Below are positions 22,790 through 35,191 of a stretch of DNA of 64,000 nucleotides, one piece after another. Position 1 is the stretch's first letter. Each line of letters begins with the position of its first letter. The notes beneath the pieces were generated by a model. That model had not been told where the DNA came from and searched no databases. It saw only the letters and a program-made list of their open reading frames with translations. The stretch lies in assembly GCA_039881145.1 (NCBI GenBank), contig JAYKKI010000090.1, positions 5,987,501-6,051,500 on the forward strand. Reading direction: 5' to 3'. The position numbers and the translations under genes were made by a program. Source of the DNA: Druceiella hillmani. Lineage: Eukaryota; Arthropoda; Insecta; Lepidoptera; Hepialidae.

Positions 22790-23065
22790 AAATTAATTAA
22801 ATTAAACATAAAATTAACTCATTATAAAACGTGAACTACTAAGCAACTCCATAATCACATTCCTAACAGTCAATGGGCAGATAAAAATATCAAGATTTGG
22901 CCCCTCTCGCAATACCGCGTTGATCAATTAAGTGCGTAAAAACTGTGAGGGTTGCAGGATGTTCTTGCGCGTTCTAGGCTGATGAAATAAACTGACTCCA
23001 CAAATAAATTGATGAAATTAACTGATGAAATAAACTGACTCCACCACAAACATTATTGCCAAACC
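22790..23065 (+). repeat. Dispersed repeat shared with 42.68-42.90 kb
   Basis: Common landmarks with the 42.7-kb copy: AACTCCATAA, CAATGGGCAGA..AAATATC, GCGTTGATCAAT, GTGCGTAAAAAC, TTCTTGCGCGTTCTAGGCTGATGAAATAAACTGACTCC (against GCTGCTCTAGGTAGGTGAAATAAACTATAAC). A short duplication of TGATGAAATAAACTGACTCC lies inside this copy (22979-23043). Confidence 0.65.
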
Positions 23066-23464
23066 CAAGACCGAGGGGTTATCGATATAATTATTCAATA
23101 ACTAAAAATATGATCAAAATCAATTCCGTCAGAGTTAAAGGGAGTTATATCCGACCATGTCCATTATAAAATCGGAAGGAAACAAATGAAGATACTACCC
23201 GTACCCCCAAAGTTCTATTAAACTTTTTTAATATTTTCTCCATTAGTATATAAGTTACTTCATGCGGACGTCAGGTTACTGCATTGGTTTTAACGGACTA
23301 AAACATATTTATGAAAGGATTTATTACCATCACGAAGTGACAGTACACTGCCAAGTACCGAAAACGATATTACACTTATATTATTATGTGTAGAAATTTG
23401 GGAAGCTAATCACTATTCTGTTTAATCCAACGAACGAAAATACTTCATTTTTTTCTGTTTGCAC

Positions 23465-23670
23465 CTTAACAGCTTGCACTCTCGGATAAGCACACTCCAG
23501 ATGTTTATCGAGATTGCGGGATGCGATGGACGGGAATAGACTGTTGATGCTCCAACGGTTCTGCTGGGTTACGGCTGCTCAATTTTCTAAGCGCTTTCAA
23601 CAATCTTATGTTCTGAAGGCGTAGTCCGATCTGGTTCTGGGTTCTGGGTCTTCTGGTTCCGGACCATATA
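23465..23670. other. GC-richer patch, probably transposon-derived
   Basis: About 200 bases near 47% G+C. Minus-strand short frames read MVRNQKTQNPEPDRTTPSEH and, in another frame, LLKALRKLSSRNPAEPLEHQ, which suggests a frameshifted coding remnant. The tandem TGGTTCTGGGTTCTGGGTC lies near 23632. The family is not recognised. Confidence 0.3.
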
Positions 23671-23699
23671 AAGTTATTATCTCTAAGAAAATTTATTTG

Positions 23700-25055
23700 T
23701 TTATTGGCAGAATTAGGGGTATTATTGATACGAATACTTACAATTAAAAAAGATTTAGCTTAGGTTTCAAACAAAGCCTAATCAGTTTTGAAGGAGTTTG
23801 AAGTCTATGATGAGCTGTTCACAATCTGCCGTTCAAACTTAAGTAACTTCTTTTTTAGATATTTACTATATAATCTCAGTAGCTAGTTATTATGGGCAAT
23901 TTAAAAAGAATATGCGCTTAACAATTATCAGAAATTCGATGGTGCGGAAGTCGTCTAGTCAAGACGTCAAACACCTTTTTATATTTGTGAAAATAGTTTG
24001 TAATAACATGTCGTTATGAATTTCTTGCTGTGTGGACATTTTTAAATAATGAATACGTGTTTAAGTAATAAAAATTAATTTATTATGAGAGGGTAATTCG
24101 TAGTAAATTACAAAAAATTATATCTCAAAAATAATTCAACCAAAAATTACGCGAGAATGAGAATTCTAAGCTCAGCATAGGTACGTCTACCTGTGATTAT
24201 GAAATCATGATCACTTTTGTAGGTTAATGATGTTGTAATTTTATGAAAGTCGTCACTTTTATAGGTTGTGAGCTGGCGGCTGAAAACTGAAGACTTTTGT
24301 TAGACAAGATCGGTGGCCGACTTTCCACCAACTTATCAAACAAATCAACACGCGTGCATTGTTGATTAAATATCTGCCATCTTCATTAGTCGTATGTTCT
24401 ATCTTTTTCTCCGTTAGAGCCTTTTAATTCGTAGTATTCGGTTTTTTGTAAAATCGGTTTTTGTGGAACGTGTACGTTAAAGTATTAAATATCATATATT
24501 CTGTCTTTTTCCGGTTATTGTCGGACCAATTACTGTTGGTAGTTTGTGCGTTGTTCTCAATTAACAGTGTCGACAACTATAAATGTACTGTTTATATACG
24601 CTTCGGTGTTGAGACGGACTGTATTTTTAGCGCATTTTGCATGTTTCGTCACCGCAAGGAAATGTCGACAAAGCTTTCAAATATACTAATCTATCCATAC
24701 ATTCGTAATTTTTGCTTAATAATTTCTTAAATGGATGTTTTAGAGCAAGTTAATAACAGAAGTAAGAAATATTTAAAGAATATGCAAATTTTATGTGCAA
24801 GTATGCTCCTAATTATTCGTTATTTTTAAATGCAATAATTGAAAGTGTAATAAAAACAAGAAAATCTGGAATAGTCACATGTAACGTATTTTAATATCAG
24901 ACTTACTTTGTTATTCAAACGACAGGTTTTATCAGGAAGCAACAAGTGATTCTAGCTTAAGGGTAAAATTAATTATACCGTTATTTATGGGGCACAGGAT
25001 CAATTTCAGTTCTTAAGGATTAGAAGAATAACTTCTACAGTATAGTACTTTTAGA
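23700..25055. other. No gene; weak promoter-like signals near 24.58 kb
   Basis: CTATAAATG near 24577 with a CpG-containing downstream stretch (CGCTTCGGTG..GAGACGG) is the only regulatory-looking piece. The 89-codon plus frame starting 24461 has no recognisable domain. Confidence 0.3.
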
Positions 25056-25057
25056 TT

Positions 25058-25400
25058 TTAAGGTCCCGTACCACAAACGGAAAAACGGAATCCTCATAAG
25101 ATTACTCATGTGTCCTTGTATCTGTTTGTCACAGCCGATTTTCTCGGAAACAGCTTGACGTAGAAACCAGTCGAGAAATAGTCCTGGAGTTTAAATATTC
25201 ATAAAAAAATAAAATAAGTTGGAAGAACATTGCTATTAGCTAGAAAACGATTGTCAAAATCTTGACGACTTTCTAAAAAAAACACAAGGACATTTTGTGC
25301 TACAAATGGTTAGAAAATACTTCTCGACGCTTCAAATTTTATTTATTCCATTCGTAAAAATGGTGGTAAATATTTTTTCACATATATTTTACGCAAATTA
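25058..25400 (+). repeat. Dispersed CGGAACCCT-type repeat
   Basis: Runs GGTCCCGTACCACAAACGG..AAAAACGGAATCC..GTGTCC..CACAGCCGATTTTCTCGGAAACAGCTTGACG and on through the AATATTCATA section. It is one of the better preserved copies in the window. Confidence 0.75.
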
Positions 25401-25744
25401 GACGAAGAAATTAAAATTAATGTGTTAAAATATATAGCGACAGACTCAATGTCGCCGCCCCCACGTGGAAGGAGTTCGGAGTTTGCCAAAATTTCAATTA
25501 TTTGACATTCTTAACTAGGCGAAGACAGAGCTGGCATTGCAATGGTTTGAAGGTTTCAAGTGGGCCGAATGAAATAAAGAAAACAATGATATGAAGAAAT
25601 ACATGCTGAAATAAGTCTAGACTATTGCATCATATACCGGGAGACAATCTCGTAAATACTTTACAAACTCATTTTTAGATCGTATTAAGACGTGCGCCTA
25701 ATTTTATATTATTTTTAAATATATTAATTGAAAGTGTCGTTTGT

Positions 25745-25990
25745 TTGTTAGTTTTACAGCTTGTGTCTGTCCATTGTTGGACATAGGCGTATCATTGGAG
25801 ATAAATCCTATAATTGCCACATTGGGCGATCGCTATGCGTAACTTCTTGCACCAGTGGCACTACTGCCCGTCTGTGGTCTATGGCATGTTACCTACACGA
25901 TTAAAAATATCACTCCAGCCCCGCTCTTAGTGTTGACGGGAATCGAACTCGGGACGGGACCCCATCGTGCGTCTGGTCATCAAAAACCGT
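25745..25990 (-). mobile_element. tRNA-derived SINE with RTE-like 3' tail
   Basis: On the minus strand the head holds GAGTTCGATTCCCG, a good RNA polymerase III B box (consensus GGTTCGANNCC), near 25930-25950. The tail reads ACGCCTATGTCCAACAATGG near 25770, matching the GCCTATGTCCAGCAGTGG-type 3' end of lepidopteran RTE LINEs and their SINEs. The element is diverged. It would have been mobilised by an RTE-type LINE, a remnant of which is present at 54.2 kb. Confidence 0.7.
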
Positions 25991-26248
25991 AAGACAGTGA
26001 CGGTGTAACGTAAAAAAACGATATATAAAGCTTTAATAATTAATTAATTATACTCGTATTTCATCACCAAAGTGTAGATTAAGTGCGTTTTGATAAAGGG
26101 GAATGGCAGAATGATCATAGAACCATATTCCTTTTACGGAAGTTATGTATTCAGATGAAATATATTAATACTATCGGCTATTATTTGCAGATTATTAAAA
26201 TCAATGCTAACTTTTTATATAATTATTGGCACTACGATATATCGACGT

Positions 26249-26290
26249 AAATAGTGGAAAAGAAGTTTATCAACTTCCTTTCCACTATTT
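26249..26290. repeat. 19-bp inverted repeat with 4-base loop
   Basis: Arms 26249-26267 and 26272-26290 match at 18 of 19 positions (AAATAGTGGAAAAGAAGTT and complement). Confidence 0.85.
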
Positions 26291-26806
26291 ATCCACTAAA
26301 TATCTTATTAGATGTTCAGCATTTAATTTAGTGTCTGGTAGTTTTCTTTTATGGAGAGTTTCTTTATAAATATTTAATTGCTATATGTTATTTCTTCTTT
26401 AAATTATTAGCCAACCATAAATGTTTATTTTGTTAAAATTCTAAATTATATACTGGACAAAATTATCATTCTACTCTTCTAAGTGTCAAAAAGTGTGTCT
26501 CTTTCTAAGTTTACCTTCGCGTATGAAAAATTTGCGAATAACCACGATATCGGTATTTAGAAAATGTTTGGAAAAACTTGCACTAATAAATGAAAAAGAT
26601 ATAGACACTCAGATTAGTTATTTGAGCCTAAGAAATATGCATTAGATAATAAATTGGGAAGAATAATATTGGTATGTGTGATAGTTTAATAAAACTACTA
26701 TGGTTCCCTTAATTATTTAAACATTTAAGTGAACTGAATCCTTGGGTACGGAAGTTTATTTATCGTAGTGTGAGTTTTACTCATGTTTAACAGGTTTATT
26801 TTTAGG

Positions 26807-26985
26807 TTTCCGTACCTCAAACGGATAAAATGAATCATTATTGGATCACGTGTCCGTCTGTCTCTCAAGATCCTTTTTCTCAGGAAGACGTCGAGGTATC
26901 AAGTTGAAATTAACATCAAGTATTTGGATTTACGGTCTTTTGGAGCAGTAAAAAAATCAAGCTTGGAAGTCAAGCTTGTAAATCA
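26807..26985 (+). repeat. Dispersed CGGAACCCT-type repeat, partial
   Basis: GGTTTCCGTACCTCAAACGG..ATTGGATCACGTGTCCGTCTGTCTC..TTTTTCTCAGGAAGACGTCGAGG. The 3' part is lost or diverged. Confidence 0.7.
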
Positions 26986-27119
26986 AATCGCTTTCCTTTG
27001 ACCAAGAATTATGAAATTTGGCAAGAAGTAAGATCTCATACCACAAGTAAAGGAAAAATGGTTCGGAGAAAATAGCGTTAAAAGCAATAATAAATTAATT
27101 GGTGGGTTCATAAAAACAT

Positions 27120-27520
27120 TAAACCATTATTAAAACTAAAACCGTGCACAACGCGTTTTTTATTGTTTATTAAATAAACAATTGTAAGAAAAATTTTAAA
27201 ATTAAAAAATTAAAAATTATAAAAAAACAGAGGCCAGAGAGAAGGGGCAAGATGATTTCGACCACTGGACGTATTATTGTTTGGTATTGTTACTTCTTCT
27301 GTGTCTTATTAGTTGTTATGTTGGGTAAATCAACGCTTTGGGTAAATCTATAAGCTGGGGATGGAATTTTCTAGAAATAAATAAATAAATAAAACGGAGG
27401 CAGAGAATGGTCGCTGATCACGAAAAAATAATTTTTTTTTCCAGGAAATTGTTTATAAATATTTGGCAGAAATCATTGTGAAAATTAGTAGGCTTCTATT
27501 CTTATAGCAAACTCACGAAA
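27120..27520 (+). repeat. Dispersed repeat shared with 19.44-19.70 kb
   Basis: Same landmark order as the 19.44-kb copy, plus an insert with TATTATTGTTTGGTATTGTTACTTC and a short (AAAT)n near 27380. Confidence 0.65.
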
Positions 27521-28850
27521 AGAAAAAAGAATACGATCTTTAGCTAGTCCCAGTACGTTGTAGATACGTACAGGCTAACACAGGGAAATCTCTTTTTTTA
27601 AATGCCAATAAAATTGTTCACAGTTAATGGCAGTTTTTGATACCCTCTGAACGATAATTATTTGTAATAAAAAATATTAAAAAATATAGCCAACCATCAC
27701 TGGTCTACCCTATGACGCGTAATTGTTTCAATTTATTAGATCGCCAGAGCCGATTTATCTACATCGTAAATATTATTTTAAACACAATTATATATAGTTT
27801 ATGTATGTAAGGATATATCCATAATTATAGCAGAGAGTATTATTGCTTTAATACTGTTAAAGCGTTGAAAATTACCAAATAAGTTTTTGTTACTGTCTGG
27901 AACTATATTCCGGTCCCTTTAAACCCACCTGGTTATAAGTTTTATTTTGATGCCTATTCTAATTAATTAAGATGGTTTAAAAATGTATATATTGACAATT
28001 GTGCATAATCAATTCAGCTACATATTGCAATTTAGCAGCATCTTCAGCTACTTAGTGCAATATAATATTATGTAATATTGTAATAATACTAAATATATTA
28101 TGAGCTTCTGCATGTTAACAAATTACTAATTTCGGCCGAAGAGAATTGGATAACTTCTTTGTCTCATTTTAGTTAAAGCTCAAATTAAAATATAATGCTT
28201 TAAAGATCATCTATGATTGTAAGCGGAACAAAAAAGTTTCTTGGCTTTATATTTAGATTCGTTTTTATTGTCAGCTGAAATTTTTCAAACAATAAATATT
28301 TAGATTCAATGTAGAGACGTTTAACAAAATTATTTTCAGCCAGTTTTCTTATAATTTCGATAGAACAAAATTAGCTATTGTAATTTTGCTATTTCACGCT
28401 TCAATGTAATGAATAACAACTAAACACTCAAGTATTTATTTTCGGTTGATTTATTTGGCTCAATTTTATGTTAACGGCGATGCCAGAGGTTGAATTGGCT
28501 AGATAAAATTTGAAATCACACTCAAAAATAAACGGTCTATTATTATCAATATGTCGCATGATTAAACATCCAATTTCTATTTTTGTCACGACATTTTATG
28601 TTAATTATTATTTTGTAATGTTAGACTTACGAGGCCTGTGACGTACAATTTATGTAGCGACATCGACGTGTGTTACAAAACAAATCGTAATCGAAAAATG
28701 TTTATTTGCCAAAGACCAATCATTAGGGTGATATGTAGGTACAAATATGTTTCGTTTTATCCACTAATAAGTAATTTATTTTTATTTATGTATTATTGTT
28801 GACGGCTTTATCAAAAACTATTATTGAACTTTCAACAAACGTCCTTTCAT
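27521..28850. other. AT-rich stretch, no gene seen
   Basis: No supported feature. Confidence 0.55.
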
Positions 28851-28852
28851 AT

Positions 28853-29096
28853 AGACATAATAAATCATTATGTATACCTTCATTACACAACTTACATAAT
28901 AAATCATTATGTATACCTTCATTACACAACTTACATAATAAATCATTATGTATACCTTCATTACACAACTTACATAATAAATCATTATGTATACCTTCAT
29001 TACACAACTTACATAATAAATCATTATGTATACCTTCATTACACAACTTACATAATAAATCATTATGTATACCTTCATTACACAACTTACATAATA
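28853..29096. repeat. Minisatellite, 39-bp unit, six copies
   Basis: Six nearly identical copies of a 39-base unit (CATAATAAATCATTATGTAT ACCTTCATTACACAACTTA). Because 39 is a multiple of three and the unit has no stop in several frames, four frames of 92-109 codons are open on the two strands (for example 13-residue repeats NKSLCIPSLHNLH). None has other gene support. Confidence 0.95.
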
Positions 29097-29244
29097 ACAT
29101 GACATCCTTTATGCATCTTACATAACAATATACAAATCCATCATTTAATTTATGTACGAATAAAGCACTAAACTATTTCATAAAAGTCCTGTTTTTTAGG
29201 GCATAATATAGGTGCGCCAGGTTCTTAAATGCTACGGGACATAC

Positions 29245-29247
29245 GCG

Positions 29248-29297
<50 letters not shown>

Positions 29298-29308
29298 ATG
29301 TGTGTGTA

Positions 29309-29339
<31 letters not shown>

Positions 29340-29349
29340 GTATATATAA
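29245..29349. repeat. Compound (TA)n/(TG)n microsatellite
   Basis: A long TA run is interrupted by GTGTATGTGTGTG and returns to TA. Confidence 0.95.
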
Positions 29350-29639
29350 TTCTGTCAGTGTCATAAGAATATGCTGGTCAAAATTTATAGAAAAGAATCT
29401 TGTTTCAAAAATCAACTTAGCCATATCGAACTACTAAATGATCTAAAGTCTATATATGTACATTTATTTTTATATCTTTTTCTTCCGGCACCTTTTGTGT
29501 TTATCATAATGGTTTCTTTTCATCCGCACATAGTGGTGAGTGTATGACCAACTCATCCTTTATTTTTATGGCTTAGAAAATATTTTACGGCATCCGTCGG
29601 TCGTTTCTTCGTCATTGAAACTATTACAAAATTTTAATT

Positions 29640-29997
29640 TTTTTAATGAAAATATATTGCCTACTATATCTTTCACAGGCGCATAAAAATATTGGTTTTA
29701 TGTGATATAACTATAAATTAAAGATTTTCCAATTTTTTCCTTTACTTGTGCTGTAATACCTTGATTCTTACCAAATTTCATGATTCTAGGTCAACGGGAA
29801 ATACCTTATAGGTTTTGATTTATTTTCCGAGTGTCAAAATATGTGGCAAAAATCACGGTATTTTGGACTGCGTTGACCGTGAAGCATGATTTTTATGCAC
29901 TTGAGAAAAAGGGTCTTGTCAGATAGACAGACAGACGGACGACGAAGTGTTCCTATAAGTGTTCCTTTTTTTCTTTTGAGGTAAGGAAACCCTAAAA
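29640..29997 (-). repeat. Dispersed CGGAACCCT-type repeat
   Basis: In minus orientation it ends on the plus strand as GACAGACAGACGGACGACGA..TTCCTTTTTTTC..GAGGTAAGGAAACCCTAAAAA, the typical edge of this family. Confidence 0.75.
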
Positions 29998-30970
29998 ACC
30001 AGTCTCATAGCGATTCTCATAAACATCGCTTATTTTAAAAAAATGCTCAATTTTTGTAACTGGTAATGAACACTGAGTGGTACTAAAATAGCTATGTTAT
30101 ACCATGAATGCTTTTCTGATCCATTCTGCTATATAATCTTCACCTCCATTCGTTTTTCTTTTGAAAAACCGGTTGACATGTGACTTGTATATTAAGACCC
30201 ACATAAATCTGATCGATCACAGTTTCTAAGACTAACAATTATAGCGATGATACATATAAACATTTCCAGTTCATTTTGGAGATGTGTGCTACCTTAAAAT
30301 GTTTAAATGTGAATTTTGTTTTTAACTGGAATAATTTAATTGTTGAAGACCATTTTGTGTGTGTATTTTGCTGAAAGTTTTATGACTAACATTGTTTATT
30401 TAAAAATGCCAGATGAGATTTCGATCGAACCGTAAAGCTAGGTTTTTAGGAAACGCTTAAATTTTAGGATTCCCATGTAGCAAAGACATCCTTATGTGTT
30501 GATGTTCGAGTAGAACCTTTTTTATAATCGACTCATAACCTTGCCATGCTTTCGATTGCTTCTGATACGATTCATATAACAGGGGGGAATGATATAATAG
30601 ATTTTTACATTAATTGCCTTTAAGTATGTCCTTCTTTCATATCATCTTAGAAATGGGCAGTCACATTTAGATTGCTAAAAACAGTTGTAAATAGCAGTAT
30701 TTATTACAGCGCATCTACTTTTGTGTATCTCACATTCTAATGAGAAATATTGTTTGGTGGTACATTTAGTCTTGTGCAATTTTACTATATTTCTTTTACA
30801 AAAAACGTTTAAAAAAATTCAATTAATTGCCTTAACAAATTTGTACGCATTTAAAAGTAGTTACATGACTGAAAACAAAGCAACGTTTGGTTATTTAGAA
30901 ATTACATGAAATTACTATGTATTTCAATATTTTCGATACAACCGTAGTTAAAATTGTTCACATTTCTTGG
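29998..30970. other. AT-rich stretch, no gene seen
   Basis: No supported feature. Confidence 0.55.
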
Positions 30971-30972
30971 GA

Positions 30973-31278
30973 CTATGTAAAGCGATGCAGAGAAAAATCT
31001 TCTTTTAATGTAGCTTGCATGCTACTAAAATTGGCAAATTTCGATTTGTAAATAACATTCATAAAAGCAAGGGTGTCAAAACGAGATAAAACATCTTTCA
31101 ACAGGATTACGCGTTTCTCAGATAACTCCATCTGTATCTTCTCGTCCTTGTCATTAATTTGTTGTAACCTGACCTGGTATAGTAGGTGTCTTCTTTGTAG
31201 TACTTGCATTCTTAGTTTAAAAAAATTAGTGTCTGCTTGACGTTGAGTTCGCAAAGTATGTTGTGAAGTATTTTTCAA
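30973..31278 (-). CDS. Unrecognised coding-like open frame (basic, coiled-coil-like)
   Basis: A 101-codon minus-strand frame with varied codon use. Residues 25-62 are a charged, probably helical stretch (QRRHLLYQVRLQQINDKDEK then IQMELSEKRVILLKDVLSRF), followed by DTLAFMNVIYKSKFANFSSM and a stop near 30973. There is no ATG at the start of the open frame (it opens just after a TAA); the first ATG is at about residue 24 and follows an acceptor-like TTTTTTTAAACTAAG. It may be a 3' exon starting there, or the C-terminal part of a transposon-encoded Myb/BESS-type protein, which often ends in such a helix. No domain is firm. Confidence 0.35.
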   Translation of the reverse strand: MKNTSQHTLRTQRQADTNFFKLRMQVLQRRHLLYQVRLQQINDKDEKIQMELSEKRVILLKDVLSRFDTLAFMNVIYKSKFANFSSMQATLKEDFSLHRFT

Positions 31279-31279
31279 T

Positions 31280-31790
31280 TAAGGTGAGCGCAGTTTTGTG
31301 CTTTGTTAAAATTTAAAGTGTGTATCGTAGATGAAATGATTGCTTATTTTGAGTCGAACGTCAATTAAATTTTTGATTGAAGAGTTGCTTATCAAAGAAT
31401 AAGAGAAAATCTATCATAAAATATATTTGTTAAATTCTTCTTTAAATACCTATCAATGTCACGATATCACACATCTAGGCCTGATGTTAAATTTTAATAT
31501 TGCGCAGCCTGTGACTAAAGGGTCGAGTAACATAAATATTTAGTTAACCAGGTAAGAAAAGCTGGAAGGAAGCGGCTGTATTGGTCATCATTCAAAATAA
31601 TGTAACACAGAAAGCGTTTTTCTAGACTGTACCTCTTTTAAATTTATTAATTGAATTCATTAATTTTACTACATGTTTATAACATGACGACTACGAAAAA
31701 TAATCTTCCACTTATCATGTTATTAATCTGTAAGCACGTCACTGGCACCGATCTGTCAATGAAAACATTTACGAAACATTTCAACAAAAA
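31280..31790. other. AT-rich stretch, no gene seen
   Basis: No supported feature before the CpG-rich island. Confidence 0.5.
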
Positions 31791-31819
31791 TAAGCGATTA
31801 GCTAATTACAGTAGTTGTA

Positions 31820-32120
31820 ACGGCGAAACGACCAATCACCGCTCAAGTTTGGCCGGGTCTATCTATCTATTCAGCCGACTAATTGCCATGAATCACTTAG
31901 CGTCCTCTCGCCCCGCGCCCGCCGTTCGAGCGTCATACAGTCAGCAGAGTGTATTTAAAGAGTGGCAACGTAAGTAGGAATGCGCCACGGACAGGAATAA
32001 ACAAGAAGCAAGTGATGGAGGGCCGTGAGTCACGGGACAATGGGGGGCAGGACGCGTGCCAAGCGACGCTCCACCTGCGACCGGTGAGAGCAGGTGGGCG
32101 ACAATGGCAGTACTGGATAT
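31820..32120 (+). promoter_or_regulatory. CpG-rich promoter-like island with CCAAT and TATA-like boxes
   Basis: GACCAATCACC at about 31830 is a CCAAT box. CAGTCAGC near 31938 resembles an arthropod initiator, and TATTTAAAG at 31952-31960 is a TATA-like box. Plus-strand donor-like sites follow: AACGTAAGT at about 31968, and CCGGTGAGAG then CAGGTGGG at about 32082-32092. G+C is about 58% over 31905-32110, against about 30% around. Most likely this is an alternative promoter and untranslated first exon transcribed rightwards. Frames across it show no protein I recognise. Confidence 0.42.
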
Positions 32121-32854
32121 TACGTTGATCTGTTTACAGATTTGGGATGACGTCTGTTTATGTCATCGCATCTGTACGGGACGTTGCGTAATTTGTTTGG
32201 GAAATTTTGCTGCAATCGGGTTGTGGGATGCACCGGATGATTGACAGTGGCTTGCGCGAATGTAGATGAATTGCATATAGATATCGAGAGACTAGAAATA
32301 AGAAATTAACACGTTTTATAACGCTGAGGCAATAATATTTAATAGATGAAATTACTATAAAATGAGGATTAACTAAAAGTTGAGAAAATGGAAGTCGTTT
32401 TTTTTTTCGTTGTTCATAAATAAATTGGCTGGTTGGGAAATAAAATACAATCCTTGTTATTAGATGCAGATTCAGGGGCAATTATCTAATAAAACAAGTT
32501 GTTAGGACTATTTTTCGGAAAATAAAACATATATCATCAACATTAATAAGATATTGGCGATAGCCGCCTTTTCACTTTTTTGTTGTTTTTATTTCTTGAC
32601 GCCATAGAAAAAAAAAAAAATTTTCGTATTAAAAACTTATTTTTCTTAGTTTTCTTTTGAAGATTGTGTTTAGGAGATATTTATTTTATCGTAAATAATT
32701 ATACTGACTAGTGTGATAAATTAATTTCCTGTATAGAGGAATAAAAATAAAAGATAAAGAATATGAATGTGAACTCTAAGAGTTTGGAAAACCTCGCATG
32801 TGATTGGTATATTGCCAAAGATTCCAGTTATGTTTTTTTGTGTTAATATACGTT

Positions 32855-32855
<1 letters not shown>
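32121..32855. other. AT-rich stretch, no gene seen
   Basis: Falls back to background composition by 32270. No supported feature. Confidence 0.5.

Positions 32856-32857
<2 letters not shown>

Positions 32858-32919
<62 letters not shown>
32858..32919. repeat. (TA)n microsatellite
   Basis: About 30 TA dinucleotides. Confidence 0.97.
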
Positions 32920-32922
<3 letters not shown>

Positions 32923-34180
32923 AACATATTTAATTTATTGGTATTCATGCGAAGTCCGCAATATAACAAAGGATTAGCAGACTTTACGCCCAAACTGAAC
33001 ACAACCAGTCTGAGTAGTAAACGTACAAACTTCACGCCTATCAAATAATACGTAACATCGCGTTGAATAAGTTTTCAATAAGCCACTTAAATTGATTTAG
33101 GCCATTTTAAACGCCGAAGTATAGGGGCAAAATAAGCTGTAACGTGCTAGCTTCTCTTGGCTATATTCAGTGTGAAATAATCCGTGTTTTGTTATATTGA
33201 AACAACACATATTCCAAAGAAAATATCGTCTGAAGATCTATCAACTGTCAAACGCCAGCCGAAGTACAGAAACTTTAATGAAACAACTTTTTGTAAACAA
33301 TATCTAGTTTTTCATTTTAAATACACCTATTATAAGTTGTCTGTAAATTTAGTTCATGGAATTAGTTATTGTGATACCCATTTCCTGTTTGTATTTATTT
33401 TATTAGTTTAATATTGTGTATTTTCGTGGTAAAAGTTTAAACGTTGTAATGTATATTGACATGCAGATGAGATTTAATATAATGTAATTCAGAAAGGCAA
33501 ACTGAAGTCAAACAATTATAAATTTTTAATAAATTTATTGTACACCATTTTCATTTACAATCAATATTTGCGGTTAACTGGGACTTGTATTTTTAAGAAA
33601 AGGTTGGGCCGGCCTTAAAAAATGGGTATAAGTAAACTTTAGTAAAGACAATTATACATTGTTTTTTATCCAAAAATATTCATAAAAACAACGTTTTTCA
33701 TGGTTATAAAGGCTGCTTGGGATTAATTTAGCTAGATAAATTGATTGAAATCCTTTTACCCAACAAAAGTTTCGAGCGTTTCAACTTTTGACCTATTTCA
33801 CGTTTTCTTTTACGTTTATTTTTGTTTTTTTCCTATGTGTGGAAACTATTTTTGTCACTTTTATATATTTTTGTCACTATAAATAAAAGTAGGCAGCGTT
33901 TTTTTATACAAAATAGAGTTTAGTATAGGTTTTCTACTAACTAAATTAAGGAAGATAGTGAGAAACCGTTTTCCATTTTCATTTATTTAGTAGATAGATA
34001 GGTTTTATTGCCTCTATTGAAGAGTTTAATTTTTTTTCATTTATATTGTATTTATAAAATTTATATTATAATTCTATTTAAAGATAATAAATATAGTAAA
34101 AGGTATTCGTATACCGCAGTAGTTAAAGATCTTAGTTACTTGTTGTATTAAGTATTATGTCTATTTTTCAACATGCGTAT
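32920..34180. other. AT-rich stretch, no gene seen
   Basis: A 75-codon plus frame at 33184 begins with a plausible polar stretch (PKKISSEDLSTVKRQPKYRN) but has no ATG at its start and no other support. Confidence 0.4.
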
Positions 34181-34195
34181 GCGTCATAAAAAATT

Positions 34196-34290
34196 TTCCA
34201 GTTTTTACCCGGAGGTCCTGCGACCTGGTCCGGGAAAGTTGCGGCACGCCAAGGAGATTATTGTATTATGTATGTAAGTTTATCCAGACG
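34196..34290. other. Short GC-richer patch, possible exon or LINE 3' end
   Basis: CCAG then TTTTTACCCGGAGGTCCTGC opens a plus frame FYPEVLRPGPGKLRHAKEII that runs to ATGTATGTAAGTT, which contains a GTAAGT donor but also looks like a LINE-type (TGTA) tail. I cannot decide between the two. Confidence 0.2.
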
Positions 34291-34762
34291 TTACTCTCTA
34301 GCGCTGGAATGTAAAATTTGATTTGGGCAAATGAAGTATCGTTCGGGTTGTTTTGACTTTTCACTTAATGCAGTATGGCGGTTGAGAATTATAATTCAGA
34401 TTCAGATTCAGAGTCGCCATTTTGTCCAACGTGAAAATATCAAAATACGAAAAGGCAACCAAAATCAGTATCAAATTAAAGATTTTGATGAGCAGATTAA
34501 AAAAATGTATTATATGCTGTATTAATAAATGCGGAATTAAATAATAAAATATTTAGAAATTCACTAAGCAACGCTAATTAGAATTTGGCTTTGGACTACT
34601 TGGGCAATGTTCGAGTAAAATCTGGTCTTCAACCTTAATTTTTTACTTAGCATGTTGTAATAAAACCTGTGAAAATTGAGAAAAACATTGTTTTATTCCA
34701 CCAATATTTGTGGCATTACATTGGGGAACACAAATGAAAGGAAGAAAAGGAGTACTTCAACG

Positions 34763-34763
<1 letters not shown>

Positions 34764-34845
<82 letters not shown>
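34764..34845. repeat. (TA)n microsatellite
   Basis: About 40 TA dinucleotides. Confidence 0.97.
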
Positions 34846-34848
<3 letters not shown>

Positions 34849-35191
34849 TATATGAATATGTTGAATAATAAAAGCAAAAAATGAAATTACATAATTTAAA
34901 TGAATGGAATATGAAGATGTGAAAGGGTTTTAAAAAACAAATCCAAAAATACCGGTATAAAAAGTGTAGAAAAAGTCATGGCATTTCTTTCCAATTTCCT
35001 GTCTAAGTATCCATGTCATTGTAGTCCGATTTTTCCTTCATAGGAAAAATCCCGACTACGATATTAATCATGCGATATTATATATTAATCATGACATAAC
35101 TAAGTTTTATTACGTACTCCGCACTTTGCTAGATATCAATATCGGACGTACGTAGTGATAAAGAAGAAAACACGTTTCATTGTGTACATCT

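Noticed and set aside
25745..25990. Possible genuine tRNA gene because of the B box
   Set aside because: No aminoacyl stem or anticodon arm; the tail is LINE-like and the arrangement is that of a SINE.
28786..29125. Four long overlapping frames of 92-109 codons on both strands
   Set aside because: All are by-products of the 39-bp minisatellite; no start context, splice site or non-repeat coding sequence supports any of them.
32800..33048. Frames running through the (TA)n at 32.86 kb
   Set aside because: The poly-IYIY core is a microsatellite translation. The same applies to frames at 29173, 52145 and 54517.
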